In this document: in pieces, positions 16,625-24,615 of the stretch
How the letters are laid out: every line of letters begins with the position of its first letter
Numbering within the stretch: position 1 is the first letter of the stretch
DNA from: Lentisphaeria bacterium UBA1732
Lineage (GTDB): Bacteria; Verrucomicrobiota; Lentisphaeria; Victivallales; UBA1829
DNA length: 40,674 nucleotides
Direction: 5' to 3'
Assembly (NCBI GenBank): GCA_002315855.1
Contig: DCIG01000077.1
Location: 15,249 to 55,922, forward strand
The notes under the pieces: generated by a model
What the model was told of the DNA's origin: nothing
The model's input: only the letters and a program-made list of their open reading frames with translations
Databases searched by the model: none
Position numbers and translations under genes: made by a program

Positions 16625-17710
16625 ATGATTCTGCATCCATTCATAAAAAACATAGCCGACAACATGCCGCCGTATTTCGGGACAGGAACAGCAGTCGCCT
16701 GCGGGATTTCCCTGAGGCGAAACATTGCAGGGTATCCTTTCCCGCAAGAGGCCTCCAACAATCTGCTGAAATCCATTCAGGAGCTTGTCTGCGCGACTTT
16801 CCAATCCGATGAAATCAAGGGGACCCTGCCGCGATTTTTCGAGGTTCCTGCAAAAGACCTGACCGATACAGACAAGGAACTGCTCTGCGAACGGGACCTG
16901 ATCAGCACACCGATTCCAGAGGAACGCTGCGGGGCACATCTATTCTGCGCCGAAGACGGAAGTTTCTCCGCCCTCGTCAACGGGCAGGATCATCTGGAAC
17001 TGAGGCTGATTTCACCGGACTGCGATCTGGAAAGCCTGCGGGACGAGATGGAACACATCGACAATCTGCTGAGCAAAAAAATACGTTATATGTACCATAA
17101 CGAATACGGATACCTGACGGCCTCCCCGATTCACGCCGGAACAGGGCTGCACGTTTGGACAGTAGTGCATCTGCCCGCGCTGACGCTCGCCAGCAGAGTC
17201 AAAGACCTGCTGGAACAAGTCGAAGGGATGGGACTGGAAGCCGAAGCATTCTATCCAATCAAAAAAAATGCGGCAGGCAATCTCTACCGCCTCACCAATG
17301 TATCCACCATGGGCGAAGGAGGATATGAAATCGTACAGCGTGTCTGCAATGCGACACAGCGGCTCATTCAGGAAGAAGAACGCACACGGAACGACATCAT
17401 CATCCGCCAGACTCCGGCTTTTCTCAACGCCTGCGGGCGTTCTTTCGGACTGCTGAAGTATTCGTACATGCTCCCCACAGCGGAAATGCTGGACGCGCTG
17501 TCCATCCTCAAACTGGGAACCGACACGGGAGTATTCCGCCATTTCCGGGAAGAAGACTGGGCAAGCATGGCAATCAAAGGACTGCCCGCGCATCTGGTAT
17601 GCCAGAACAACGGAGAACTCACCCCAATCGAAGCAGGAGAAATCCGGGCGAAAATGCTCCGGGAACTGCTGAACGGGCCCAAACCGCAGGCAGGATTCAA
17701 GCCTGCATAA
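16625..17710 (+). CDS. McsB-like guanido-kinase-fold protein with degenerate active site
   Basis: A 361-residue protein that aligns end to end with the protein arginine kinase McsB. Shared segments include the LISPxx region (DLIST), GYLTxSPxxxGTGLH (residues about 162-176), VHLPAL, then GNLYRLTNVSTMG. The residues that do the chemistry are replaced. The SSRIR phosphate-binding motif is ACGIS at 25-29. The catalytic Cys at 167 is Ser. The Arg of GTGLRAS is His176. The glutamate of EEDH is gone (GQDH). The GEGSE loop is IKKNA. The C-terminal part resembles the McsB phosphoarginine pocket region only loosely. I infer a pseudokinase that may bind McsA or substrates without phosphorylating. It lies 40 bases before the kinase gene. 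Confidence 0.85.
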   Translation: MILHPFIKNIADNMPPYFGTGTAVACGISLRRNIAGYPFPQEASNNLLKSIQELVCATFQSDEIKGTLPRFFEVPAKDLTDTDKELLCERDLISTPIPEERCGAHLFCAEDGSFSALVNGQDHLELRLISPDCDLESLRDEMEHIDNLLSKKIRYMYHNEYGYLTASPIHAGTGLHVWTVVHLPALTLASRVKDLLEQVEGMGLEAEAFYPIKKNAAGNLYRLTNVSTMGEGGYEIVQRVCNATQRLIQEEERTRNDIIIRQTPAFLNACGRSFGLLKYSYMLPTAEMLDALSILKLGTDTGVFRHFREEDWASMAIKGLPAHLVCQNNGELTPIEAGEIRAKMLRELLNGPKPQAGFKPA

Positions 17711-17749
17711 TACGAGACAGAGGCAAGAACAGAAGAACCGGGTACAGTC

Positions 17750-19723
17750 ATGGACATCCTATACAATGTGGCACTTGCCATACTGGAAATGACATTTCTG
17801 CAAGTCATGCTGCTGCTCCTGCACGGCATGAGGAAGCAAATCGGGATTTCGTCGCTGTATCTTTCCATGGGGCTTATTTTTGCATTCACGCAGGTGATCG
17901 GAGCCGTGGGACTGTCAATCGAAACGGGGTACACGGGATTTGACATCCACATCTCATCCGGGGTACTGATGCTGCCGTTTCTGGGGATTCTGGCAGTGGT
18001 CTACATCGCAGACGGGACATTTTCAGCCCAGAGAGTCATTATCGGATTAATGCTCTGTCTGGGGGTATCGGTCTACATATCGCTGCTGACATCGGCGCAG
18101 TCGGAGTCGCTGATCAATGATCAGACCAACACAACGGCACTGACACTCCTGTCGCTCATCCTGAAAAAGACACTGAACCTGATGGCGGCAACCGTCATCG
18201 CGCTGACCGCAGATTTATTCCTGCTTCCAATCTTCTATCAGGGACTGAGGAATCTGCGAATCAACCTGTATCTCTGCATTGCGACCTCGCTTCTGGGAGT
18301 GGAACTGATTGACTCGGTGGTGGTGGGCATCGTAAGCAACTGGGGGACGCAGTACTGGTGGCTGGAAATCCAATCGACCTATGTTTTCAAGGCACTCATG
18401 GTGCTGTGGCTGAGCGTCATTCTGACATTCTACCTGAAACGAATCCACGCATGTCTGCCGAATGAACAACGTGCATCGCTGGATATATTCTACGCATTTT
18501 TCCAAAACTACAGCAAACGAGTGGAACTGGAACGAACCCTGAAGGCAACGGAAGAACGCTATGCCGTACTGTTCCGCAACGCCATCGCCAATATTCTGGT
18601 CATGACCCCGGACGGGATGATTTCCGAGGTCAATGAATCGACGATAGCAACTTTCAAGCGGTCTGAAAGCGACATCGTAAACCATTCGTTTCTCACGATA
18701 ACAGGCATCACGCAGGAAACCTGGACCAATCTGATCCGCCAGGATGTGGCACGAACCTCCATCACCCTGCCAAGCGGGACAATTCTGGAAATCATCCTGA
18801 ACCATATCTCGCTGGGAAACACGCCAATGATACTGATTCACGGGCGAGATGTAACCGAAATTCAGCGCATGGAACAGGAACACCGAATCTGGCAGGAAAA
18901 AACATTCCACCGGGAACGGCTGGCCTCCATCGGAGAACTGGCGGGAGGAATCGCACACGACTTCAACAACTTCCTGCACGCCATCCAAGGGCACCTCGAC
19001 ATTATCCAGTACATGCACCCGGTGCAGGATGAACAAGCCCGAAAACACATCGAAAGCATCGACGCCATCAGCGTAAAGGCATCCACGCTCACAAAACAGC
19101 TTCTCGGATTCGCGAGACGCGGGAAATACCATGTGTCGCGCATCGAACTGCCAAGTTTTCTGGAATCAACCGCCGCAATGTTCCACCCGGTTTCGACCGA
19201 CTATAACTTCGTAATGGAACCGCCAGTGCCACCGATTGCACCAGATGATATTCCCGCTGTGCCGGGGGATGTGATCCAGCTGCAACAAGTCCTCATGAAC
19301 ATCCTGATGAACGCCCGCGATGCACAAAAAGAAACACCGATTTACGACCGGTTGATCGCCATGCGGTACGGACTGGCGGAAAAACTGGGAATACGCCCTG
19401 TGCCGCCACTGGATGCAACCATTCTGCCAGATACACCATACGTTGTCATCAGCATACGGGACAACGGACCAGGCATTCCGGAAGATATTGCGGACAAAGT
19501 ATTTGAACCATTTTTCACGACAAAAGCAGTGGGCGAAGGGACAGGGATGGGGTTATCCATGGCATACGGAATTCTGATTTCCCACAACGGCTGGATTCAG
19601 CTGGACAAGCCTGAAAAAGGTCAGGGAGCAATCTTCTCGCTTTTCCTGCCGCTGGATACCAGGACACTGAAGTATTATGAAAGAACGGGGGAGAAAATCA
19701 CTGAAATCAAGGGGCAAAGCTAA
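17750..19723 (+). CDS. Membrane-bound histidine kinase with PAS domain
   Basis: A 657-residue kinase. Residues 1 to about 235 hold six or seven membrane helices; their pattern loosely resembles VUT/YhhQ-type transporters, a low-confidence idea. A PAS domain follows at about 265-380 (ERYAVLFRNAIANILVMTPD). The dimerisation helix carries the phosphoacceptor His403 in ELAGGIAHDFNNFLHAIQGH. The ATPase domain shows the N box (LQQVLMNILMNARDA), the G1 box (DNGPGIP), an F box (FEPFFTTK) and the G2 box (GEGTGMGLSMAYG). There is no receiver domain and no response regulator gene beside it. It is probably co-transcribed with mcsA and the McsB-like gene. Confidence 0.9.
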   Translation: MDILYNVALAILEMTFLQVMLLLLHGMRKQIGISSLYLSMGLIFAFTQVIGAVGLSIETGYTGFDIHISSGVLMLPFLGILAVVYIADGTFSAQRVIIGLMLCLGVSVYISLLTSAQSESLINDQTNTTALTLLSLILKKTLNLMAATVIALTADLFLLPIFYQGLRNLRINLYLCIATSLLGVELIDSVVVGIVSNWGTQYWWLEIQSTYVFKALMVLWLSVILTFYLKRIHACLPNEQRASLDIFYAFFQNYSKRVELERTLKATEERYAVLFRNAIANILVMTPDGMISEVNESTIATFKRSESDIVNHSFLTITGITQETWTNLIRQDVARTSITLPSGTILEIILNHISLGNTPMILIHGRDVTEIQRMEQEHRIWQEKTFHRERLASIGELAGGIAHDFNNFLHAIQGHLDIIQYMHPVQDEQARKHIESIDAISVKASTLTKQLLGFARRGKYHVSRIELPSFLESTAAMFHPVSTDYNFVMEPPVPPIAPDDIPAVPGDVIQLQQVLMNILMNARDAQKETPIYDRLIAMRYGLAEKLGIRPVPPLDATILPDTPYVVISIRDNGPGIPEDIADKVFEPFFTTKAVGEGTGMGLSMAYGILISHNGWIQLDKPEKGQGAIFSLFLPLDTRTLKYYERTGEKITEIKGQS

Positions 19724-19799
19724 GGGGGGAAATCCGAGGAGATTTTTCAAAAAAACGAGGAATGAGGGAAGAAAAAACTGTTTTTTTTGAAAAAAAGGC

Positions 19800-19828
19800 T
19801 TGAAAAGGAAAAAAAAGGATGCTATAGT
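19800..19828 (+). promoter_or_regulatory. Sigma70-type promoter of the trp leader
   Basis: TTGAAA (19800-19805) and TATAGT (19823-19828) are separated by 17 bases, with GC just before the -10. The predicted start near 19835 lies only a couple of bases before the leader-peptide ATG at 19837. Confidence 0.7.
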
Positions 19829-19836
19829 AAAACATT

Positions 19837-19893
19837 ATGAAAACTTACAGCAAAAACATCCATTTCTTCTTCGGTTGGTGGCGTTGGCGGTAA
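19837..19893 (+). CDS. trpL: trp leader peptide (18 residues, Trp-rich)
   Basis: The frame encodes MKTYSKNIHFFFGWWRWR, with three Trp codons in the last five positions (TGG TGG CGT TGG CGG) just before the stop. Three Phe codons (TTC) precede them. The last Trp codons lie inside the 5' arm of the first alternative hairpin, as in classical attenuators. Ribosome stalling at these codons when charged tRNA-Trp is scarce would free the second segment to form the antiterminator. The gene lies 258 bases ahead of the TrpB2 gene. With the predicted promoter it would be translated from a nearly leaderless end. Confidence 0.9.
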   Translation: MKTYSKNIHFFFGWWRWR

Positions 19894-19985
19894 ATCCGTC
19901 AAGGTCATGCTTTGCTGTATACGTTTTTCACACACATTCTATGATTTTGGCGGATTGAACCCGATGGTTTCAGTCCGCTTTTTTT
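19884..19985 (+). promoter_or_regulatory. trp attenuator: alternative antiterminator and terminator hairpins
   Basis: Three mutually exclusive pairings can be drawn. Segments 1:2: TTGGCGG (19884-19890) with CCGTCAA (19896-19902), five-base loop. Segments 2:3, antiterminator: AATCCGTCAAGGTC (19893-19906) with GATTTTGGCGGATT (19943-19956), fourteen pairs including three G-U. Segments 3:4, terminator: GCGGATTGAACC (19950-19961) with GGTTTCAGTCCGC (19966-19978), one G-U and one bulge, followed by seven T. Segment 3 is shared between antiterminator and terminator, and segment 1 contains the last Trp codon. This is a complete ribosome-mediated transcription attenuator. Confidence 0.9.
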
Positions 19986-20150
19986 ATGTCTGCACGGCAG
20001 GCGATTCGAGGAAAACAGAAAGGGAAGCAGCAAGAATCCCCGGACCCGTGAAAAATCAGGAAACACGAAACAAGCAGGCAAATCAAACGAACGAAAGAGC
20101 GAATCATATCAATCAAAATAACCCGTCTCAACGATGAAAGGAACAACACC

Positions 20151-21515
20151 ATGAGCCAAATCCCGTACAAAACTTACCTCTCCGAAAACGAAATGCCGAC
20201 AGCCTGGTACAATCTTCGCGCCGATATGATCAAAAAGCCGGAACCGCTGCTGAATCCGCAAACAAAAAAGCCGGTCAGCGAGGATGAACTGCGTCCCGTC
20301 TTCTGCGATGAACTGGTGAAACAGGAACTGGACGACACGACCGCATTTTTCGATATTCCGGGAGAAGTGATGGATTTCTACCGCATGTACCGCCCGGCAC
20401 CGCTGATCAGAGCTTATTTTCTGGAAAAAGCACTGGGAACACCAGCACATATCTACTATAAGTTCGAGGGGAACAATACATCTGGAAGCCATAAACTGAA
20501 CTCGGCAATCGCACAGGCGTATTATGCGAAGAAACAGGGGCTGAAGGGAGTTACCACAGAGACAGGCGCGGGACAATGGGGAACTGCGGTCTCCATGGCG
20601 TGTTCGTATTTCGGGCTGAAAAGTCATGTGTACATGGTCAAGGTATCCTACGAGCAGAAACCATTCCGGCGCGAAGTCATGCGAACCTACGGAGCTGATG
20701 TTACGCCATCGCCTTCCAATACCACCGCAACAGGGCGCAAGATACTGGAGGAATTTCCGGGGACAAACGGAAGTCTGGGATGCGCGATTTCGGAAGCCGT
20801 GGAAGCGGCACTCACGCATGAGGGGTACCGTTATGTGCTGGGGTCGGTCCTATCGCAAGTCGTGCTTCACCAAAGCATCATCGGACTGGAATCCCAAATC
20901 GCACTGGACAAATACGGAATCACGCCGGATATTGTCATCGGCTGCGCAGGAGGCGGGTCCAATCTGGGAGGACTGATTGCGCCATTCATGCGGGACAAAA
21001 TCCAGGGAAAAAGCAATCCGCAAATCATCGCGGTCGAACCGGCATCCTGTCCGAGCCTGACACGCGGGAAGTTTGCATACGATTTCTGCGACACAGGACG
21101 AATTTGCCCGCTGGCAAAAATGTATACGCTGGGAAGCGGATTCATCCCGTCCGCCAGCCATGCAGGGGGACTGCGCTACCACGGCATGAGTGCCATTCTG
21201 TCGCAACTCTATGACGATCATCTGATGGAAGCACGGTCGGTTACGCAGACGGAAGTATTCGATGCGGCAGTCCAGTTCGCCCGAATCGAGGGAACGCTCC
21301 CCGCCCCGGAAAGCAGCCACGCCATCCGGGTCGCCATCGACGAGGCCCTGAAATGCAAAGAGACCGGCGAGGCGAAAAATATACTCTTCGGACTGACAGG
21401 GACAGGATATTTCGACCTGTATGCCTACCAGAAATACAATGACGGTCTTATGTCAGACTACATCCCGACCGATGCGGATCTGGAAAAAGGATTTGCGGGG
21501 ATGCCGAAATTCTGA
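20151..21515 (+). CDS. Tryptophan synthase beta chain, TrpB2 type
   Basis: A 454-residue PLP enzyme. Its length and the start YLSENEMPTAWYNLRADM mark the TrpB2 branch rather than the roughly 400-residue TrpB1. The PLP-binding lysine is Lys115 in NNTSGSHKLNSA. The phosphate-binding loop is GCAGGGSNLGG, and TTETGAGQWG is the substrate loop. It condenses indole and serine to tryptophan; TrpB2 proteins often work without a TrpA partner. No trpA or other trp gene is nearby. Expression is controlled by the upstream attenuator, which supports a true role in tryptophan supply. The gene is monocistronic and ends in a strong terminator. Confidence 0.93.
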   Translation: MSQIPYKTYLSENEMPTAWYNLRADMIKKPEPLLNPQTKKPVSEDELRPVFCDELVKQELDDTTAFFDIPGEVMDFYRMYRPAPLIRAYFLEKALGTPAHIYYKFEGNNTSGSHKLNSAIAQAYYAKKQGLKGVTTETGAGQWGTAVSMACSYFGLKSHVYMVKVSYEQKPFRREVMRTYGADVTPSPSNTTATGRKILEEFPGTNGSLGCAISEAVEAALTHEGYRYVLGSVLSQVVLHQSIIGLESQIALDKYGITPDIVIGCAGGGSNLGGLIAPFMRDKIQGKSNPQIIAVEPASCPSLTRGKFAYDFCDTGRICPLAKMYTLGSGFIPSASHAGGLRYHGMSAILSQLYDDHLMEARSVTQTEVFDAAVQFARIEGTLPAPESSHAIRVAIDEALKCKETGEAKNILFGLTGTGYFDLYAYQKYNDGLMSDYIPTDADLEKGFAGMPKF

Positions 21516-21540
21516 CAAGGCGGAGATTCTCCAAACATGG

Positions 21541-21576
21541 AAACGGGTACACTCAAAACGAATGTACCCGTTTTTT
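21541..21576 (+). terminator. Rho-independent terminator of the trpB2 gene
   Basis: AAACGGGTACA (21541-21551) pairs with TGTACCCGTTT (21563-21573). The T-run spans 21571-21576. It lies 25 bases after the stop codon. Confidence 0.9.
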
Positions 21577-21636
21577 CCGTATGCGCTCCAAGGATAACAG
21601 GGAGAGCAAGAAAGGAAATGAAATAAGGAAGAGAGA

Positions 21637-23175
21637 TTATCTGACCTTGCGAATGCGAAGAGCCATGTACTCCTTGCCGGGGAGTTCCAGACGGAAACGG
21701 CCCTTCATAATGCCGCGGTCGTCAATCGTCATATCCCAAGTATCAATGACTTCCACATGATAGGAGGCATTGGGGTCAAGGGCATTCATATCGCGGTGTT
21801 TCGGGCGGGATTTGCCGAAGTAATACAGCACATAATCGGGGTCGGATTCGGCACATGCGGCATTGTCATCCCAATCCTTGCGGGTGTGGCGCAGGCCGTA
21901 ACCGGGAGTTTCGTACAGGATGTTTTTCAGGAATTTCAGGCGCTCCTGACTTTCGCCATGAAGGACACCGCCATGACTCCACCAAAGGATTCCGTCGGGA
22001 CTTTCGTAGGTCTCGCCATGGGTGGCATACCCGCCGCGCACCGTGGCTTCCCAGAAACGGCGGACAAGCTCCTGCCCGGAAATATTGCCCCACATGGGTG
22101 GGATATTGCCCTCGTAAACGATTTCATCAAGGACAATCGGCTTGTCATATTTGCGGAGGTATTCATCGGTCAATTCGGCGCAAACATAGAAATCCTGACG
22201 CTGCATACTGCAATGAGTTACCCAAGGCTTGGTATAGTCATAGAACGGGACACAGTTATGAATACTGCGGAGGTGATTCCACGGCTCAATGGAACGAATG
22301 AGGTCGCCGTAGTGATCCCAATCGGCGATGGTTTTCTTCTTGAGGATGTCGTATTCATTGGCAAGACTCCACCAGACATTGCAAAAAGCACTGTAACGGG
22401 CAATCATGTATTTCAGGTAAAAGTCGTTTGCTTCGGCAGGCATTTCGGAGAAGCCCCATTTGTCATAGGGGTGGAACAGGATGATGTCAGCTTCAATGCC
22501 AAGGGCAGCCAAGTCGGAGACAGCCTGATCAATGACTGCAAAATAAGCGGGATTCGGACGGGAATAGTCCCAGTTATTCGGACCGGGGACATTCGGGAGT
22601 CGTTCAAAGGGATAGATTTCAGGATCAATCTGATTGTACAGGTAATGTTTCGGGAAGACGCAAAAACGAATTTTGTTGAAATAGCCATTGGACAGAGTTT
22701 CGACGGTCTGCCGGCGAACTTTTTCAGGCTGATTCAGCCAGGCATAGCAAGTTGTGCCAACAGGATAAAAGGGAGTGCCGTCCGCATGTGCGAAATGGTG
22801 TTTATTCCTGACGGAAACGGGGCCGTGCATATTCTTTTCCGGAGCGGAAACCGTAAACAAGCCTGAAGATTTCATACCATCCGGGAGACCGGAAATCTCA
22901 AAGGAATATTTGCCCTGAAACGAGGGCATGAAACGAATCCGGCGAACGGAATCGCCATCGGCAAAGGAAGAAATGATCTTCGTTTCCCTGTCGTGAGTGA
23001 ACGTGGCGGAAATTTGTTCAAAAGGGACGGTACATCCCGTGATTTTCAGCTCGTAAACGCCCCATTGGGAAGCAGTTTCGGGCATGGAAATCTGCGGAGC
23101 TGCACTGCTCTGCGCAAATACGGGAGCGGCAAAGAAAAAGCCAAGGAGAGGAAGAATCATACGTTTGTTTTTCAT
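21637..23175 (-). CDS. Secreted glycosidase with DUF5060, DUF4038 and DUF5605-type domains
   Basis: A 512-residue exported protein with signal peptide MILPLLGFFFAAPVFA. The order is an N-terminal Ig-like DUF5060 domain (QWGVYELKITG, then FTHDRETKI), a TIM-barrel DUF4038 glycosidase domain beginning FAHADGTPFYPVGTTCYAW, and a small beta domain at the end. NVWWSLANEYD likely holds the acid/base Glu and IVLDEIVYEGN the nucleophile Glu, as in clan GH-A enzymes. Related families include GH140 apiosidases, but the substrate is not certain. The start at 23175 is chosen because GGAAA lies upstream and the signal peptide begins there; a frame start at 23271 would precede the predicted transcript start. 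Confidence 0.82.
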   Translation of the reverse strand: MKNKRMILPLLGFFFAAPVFAQSSAAPQISMPETASQWGVYELKITGCTVPFEQISATFTHDRETKIISSFADGDSVRRIRFMPSFQGKYSFEISGLPDGMKSSGLFTVSAPEKNMHGPVSVRNKHHFAHADGTPFYPVGTTCYAWLNQPEKVRRQTVETLSNGYFNKIRFCVFPKHYLYNQIDPEIYPFERLPNVPGPNNWDYSRPNPAYFAVIDQAVSDLAALGIEADIILFHPYDKWGFSEMPAEANDFYLKYMIARYSAFCNVWWSLANEYDILKKKTIADWDHYGDLIRSIEPWNHLRSIHNCVPFYDYTKPWVTHCSMQRQDFYVCAELTDEYLRKYDKPIVLDEIVYEGNIPPMWGNISGQELVRRFWEATVRGGYATHGETYESPDGILWWSHGGVLHGESQERLKFLKNILYETPGYGLRHTRKDWDDNAACAESDPDYVLYYFGKSRPKHRDMNALDPNASYHVEVIDTWDMTIDDRGIMKGRFRLELPGKEYMALRIRKVR

Positions 23176-23262
23176 CATTTTCCAATCTGACATGAGGGTG
23201 TAAGGGACACAAGAGGGAATGACTTCAGGGAATCCAGATACCCTGAAAGAAAAGCCGTCCAT

Positions 23263-23291
23263 AATATACATGCCAGAGACAACCTTGTCAA
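23263..23291 (-). promoter_or_regulatory. Sigma70-type promoter of the DUF4038 glycosidase gene
   Basis: On the minus strand TTGACA (23291-23286) and TATATT (23268-23263) are separated by 17 bases. The 5' leader contains a small hairpin, TCAGGG with CCCTGA, at 23225-23246. Confidence 0.75.
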
Positions 23292-23426
23292 GCGAGAGAA
23301 AGGAATCCTGAGGAGAAAGGAGAGTACCGTAAATGTGAAAAGGACGTGTACAAAAGATTGAAGGATTTCCGGCGAATCATGCAAGAATTTTTCGGGGATT
23401 CCGATTCATCGTTTTAACCTCCGGAA

Positions 23427-23462
23427 CTCATTTCAAAAGTCCTGCGGGGAGCTTAAAAATTC
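23427..23462. repeat. Partial copy of the dispersed palindrome overlapping a stop codon
   Basis: CTCATTTCAAAAGTCCTGC and then GGGGAGCTTAAAAATTC preserve the left arm and core of the family. The copy overlaps the last three codons and the stop of the EI24-family gene, so the repeat has supplied the end of that coding region. Confidence 0.6.
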
Positions 23463-24217
23463 TCTTCGGCATTTGCAGGGACGAGAGGAAGACTGTCCTG
23501 CAACTCCTGATTAAAAAGGAGAGTGCCCCCGATAATTATGCCCGGCATAATAAACAGGAAGAGAAAAGGAATCATGGAAAACAAATACGCACAAAGGCCA
23601 TAGCCCAAAATCAGCATTTTGTGTTTCTTCGCCATCAGACGCTGCTGTTTCCAGCGCATTCCATGGGAATAACCTGTCAGCGTGATATAGGAAATCCCAA
23701 AATACCAGCTCAAAATGAAAAAGATTACAACCTCCCCAATGAGGGGAAGGAGCAACCCTGCCAACGATAAAAAAACGGTCAGAAAAAACATTTTCACGCC
23801 AAAGACAAGACCATCCCAAATCATTACCAAATTACGGTTTGCAGAAACGGAGGCGGATGTTTTCAGATCATATTTTCTTTCCACTTCTTCAATCAGCTTA
23901 TCAAAAAAGAGACCGCCGAATATCTCGTACAATGTGGTAACCGAAAATGCAAGCAGGGTAATCAGCAGCAACACCCCTGAAATAAAGATCAAACACTCAA
24001 TCAGGCGAGCAAAACTGTCCGGAAACGATGGGACAGACTCAGCGATTCTCGCTGACACCCAAGCCGAAAACTGAATACTGCCCCAAGTAAGCGGGATGTA
24101 AACAAGCAAAATAATTCCAAACGGAATCAGACAATACCGCCACAGACTTCTGTCCGAATAAAAAAGTCTGATGCCGCGCAGAGGATATTTCATGCCTTTT
24201 TTTATCTGAACAAACAT
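23453..24217 (-). CDS. EI24/CysZ-like multi-pass membrane protein
   Basis: A 254-residue protein with about five membrane helices. Typical features of the EI24 (PF07264) family are the start KKGMKYPLRGIRLFYSDRSL, helix 1 YCLIPFGIILLVYIPLTWGS, the loop EIFGGLFFDKLIEEVE and the C-terminal GYGLCAYLFSMIPFLFLFIM. E. coli CysZ in this family imports sulfate, but many members have unknown roles. The start at 24217 is chosen for the family N-terminus; the frame is open to 24322. It follows a promoter at 24360-24387. Confidence 0.8.
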   Translation of the reverse strand: MFVQIKKGMKYPLRGIRLFYSDRSLWRYCLIPFGIILLVYIPLTWGSIQFSAWVSARIAESVPSFPDSFARLIECLIFISGVLLLITLLAFSVTTLYEIFGGLFFDKLIEEVERKYDLKTSASVSANRNLVMIWDGLVFGVKMFFLTVFLSLAGLLLPLIGEVVIFFILSWYFGISYITLTGYSHGMRWKQQRLMAKKHKMLILGYGLCAYLFSMIPFLFLFIMPGIIIGGTLLFNQELQDSLPLVPANAEENF

Positions 24218-24309
24218 TGTATCCGGGGACCTTTTATGTGAGGGAAAATGATGAAAAGATGCAAGATCGGGGAAATGAGGCAGCACACATTGCCACGTAC
24301 AAAACATGC

Positions 24310-24352
24310 GAGCTAATTTCAAACGTCCATCAGTGGCTTTTGAAATCAGCTC
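24310..24352. repeat. Full copy of the dispersed palindrome
   Basis: GAGCTAATTTCAAA at 24310-24323 faces TTTTGAAATCAGCTC ending at 24352, with a short variable core. It begins one base from the predicted transcript start of the EI24 gene, so that mRNA would open with this hairpin. Confidence 0.8.
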
Positions 24353-24359
24353 ATTCCAT

Positions 24360-24387
24360 AAAATAGACGATGTTTTCCAATTGTCAA
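24360..24387 (-). promoter_or_regulatory. Sigma70-type promoter of the EI24-family gene
   Basis: On the minus strand TTGACA (24387-24382) and TATTTT (24365-24360) are separated by 16 bases. The transcript start falls at about 24353, at the edge of the repeat. Confidence 0.65.
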
Positions 24388-24440
24388 GTATAAAATCAGG
24401 AGTTTCTGAAAAAAAGCGGGAATATGCTGTTCATTAGTTT

Positions 24441-24455
24441 GAGCTGATTTCAAAA
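24441..24455. repeat. Half copy of the dispersed palindrome
   Basis: GAGCTGATTTCAAAA, the left arm, lies upstream of the I42 inhibitor promoter. It is followed by an A-run, with no right arm. Confidence 0.5.
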
Positions 24456-24522
24456 AAAACGGGATGAACTGTCCAAAAGAAAGGAAAAACGGGAAAAACA
24501 TTTTGTTTTCCGAAAGGATGAC

Positions 24523-24550
24523 TTGATTTTCCATTCTAACGGTCTATAGT
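24523..24550 (+). promoter_or_regulatory. Sigma70-type promoter of the I42 inhibitor gene
   Basis: TTGATT (24523-24528) and TATAGT (24545-24550) are separated by 16 bases. The transcript start near 24557 rules out the in-frame ATG at 24556 and supports the start at 24616. Confidence 0.7.
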
Positions 24551-24615
24551 ATTTCATGGTATCTCCATTCATAGGGATTCTCCACAATCTCAACCTTTAT
24601 GATAAGGAAAAGAAT

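Noticed and set aside
19724..19760. Possible terminator right after the histidine kinase gene
   Set aside because: The only stem (GAAATC with GATTTTTC) is short and A/T-rich; it is not convincing.
24556..24615. Upstream in-frame ATG for the I42 inhibitor
   Set aside because: It falls at the predicted transcript start; the ATG at 24616 has a ribosome site and starts a proper signal peptide.
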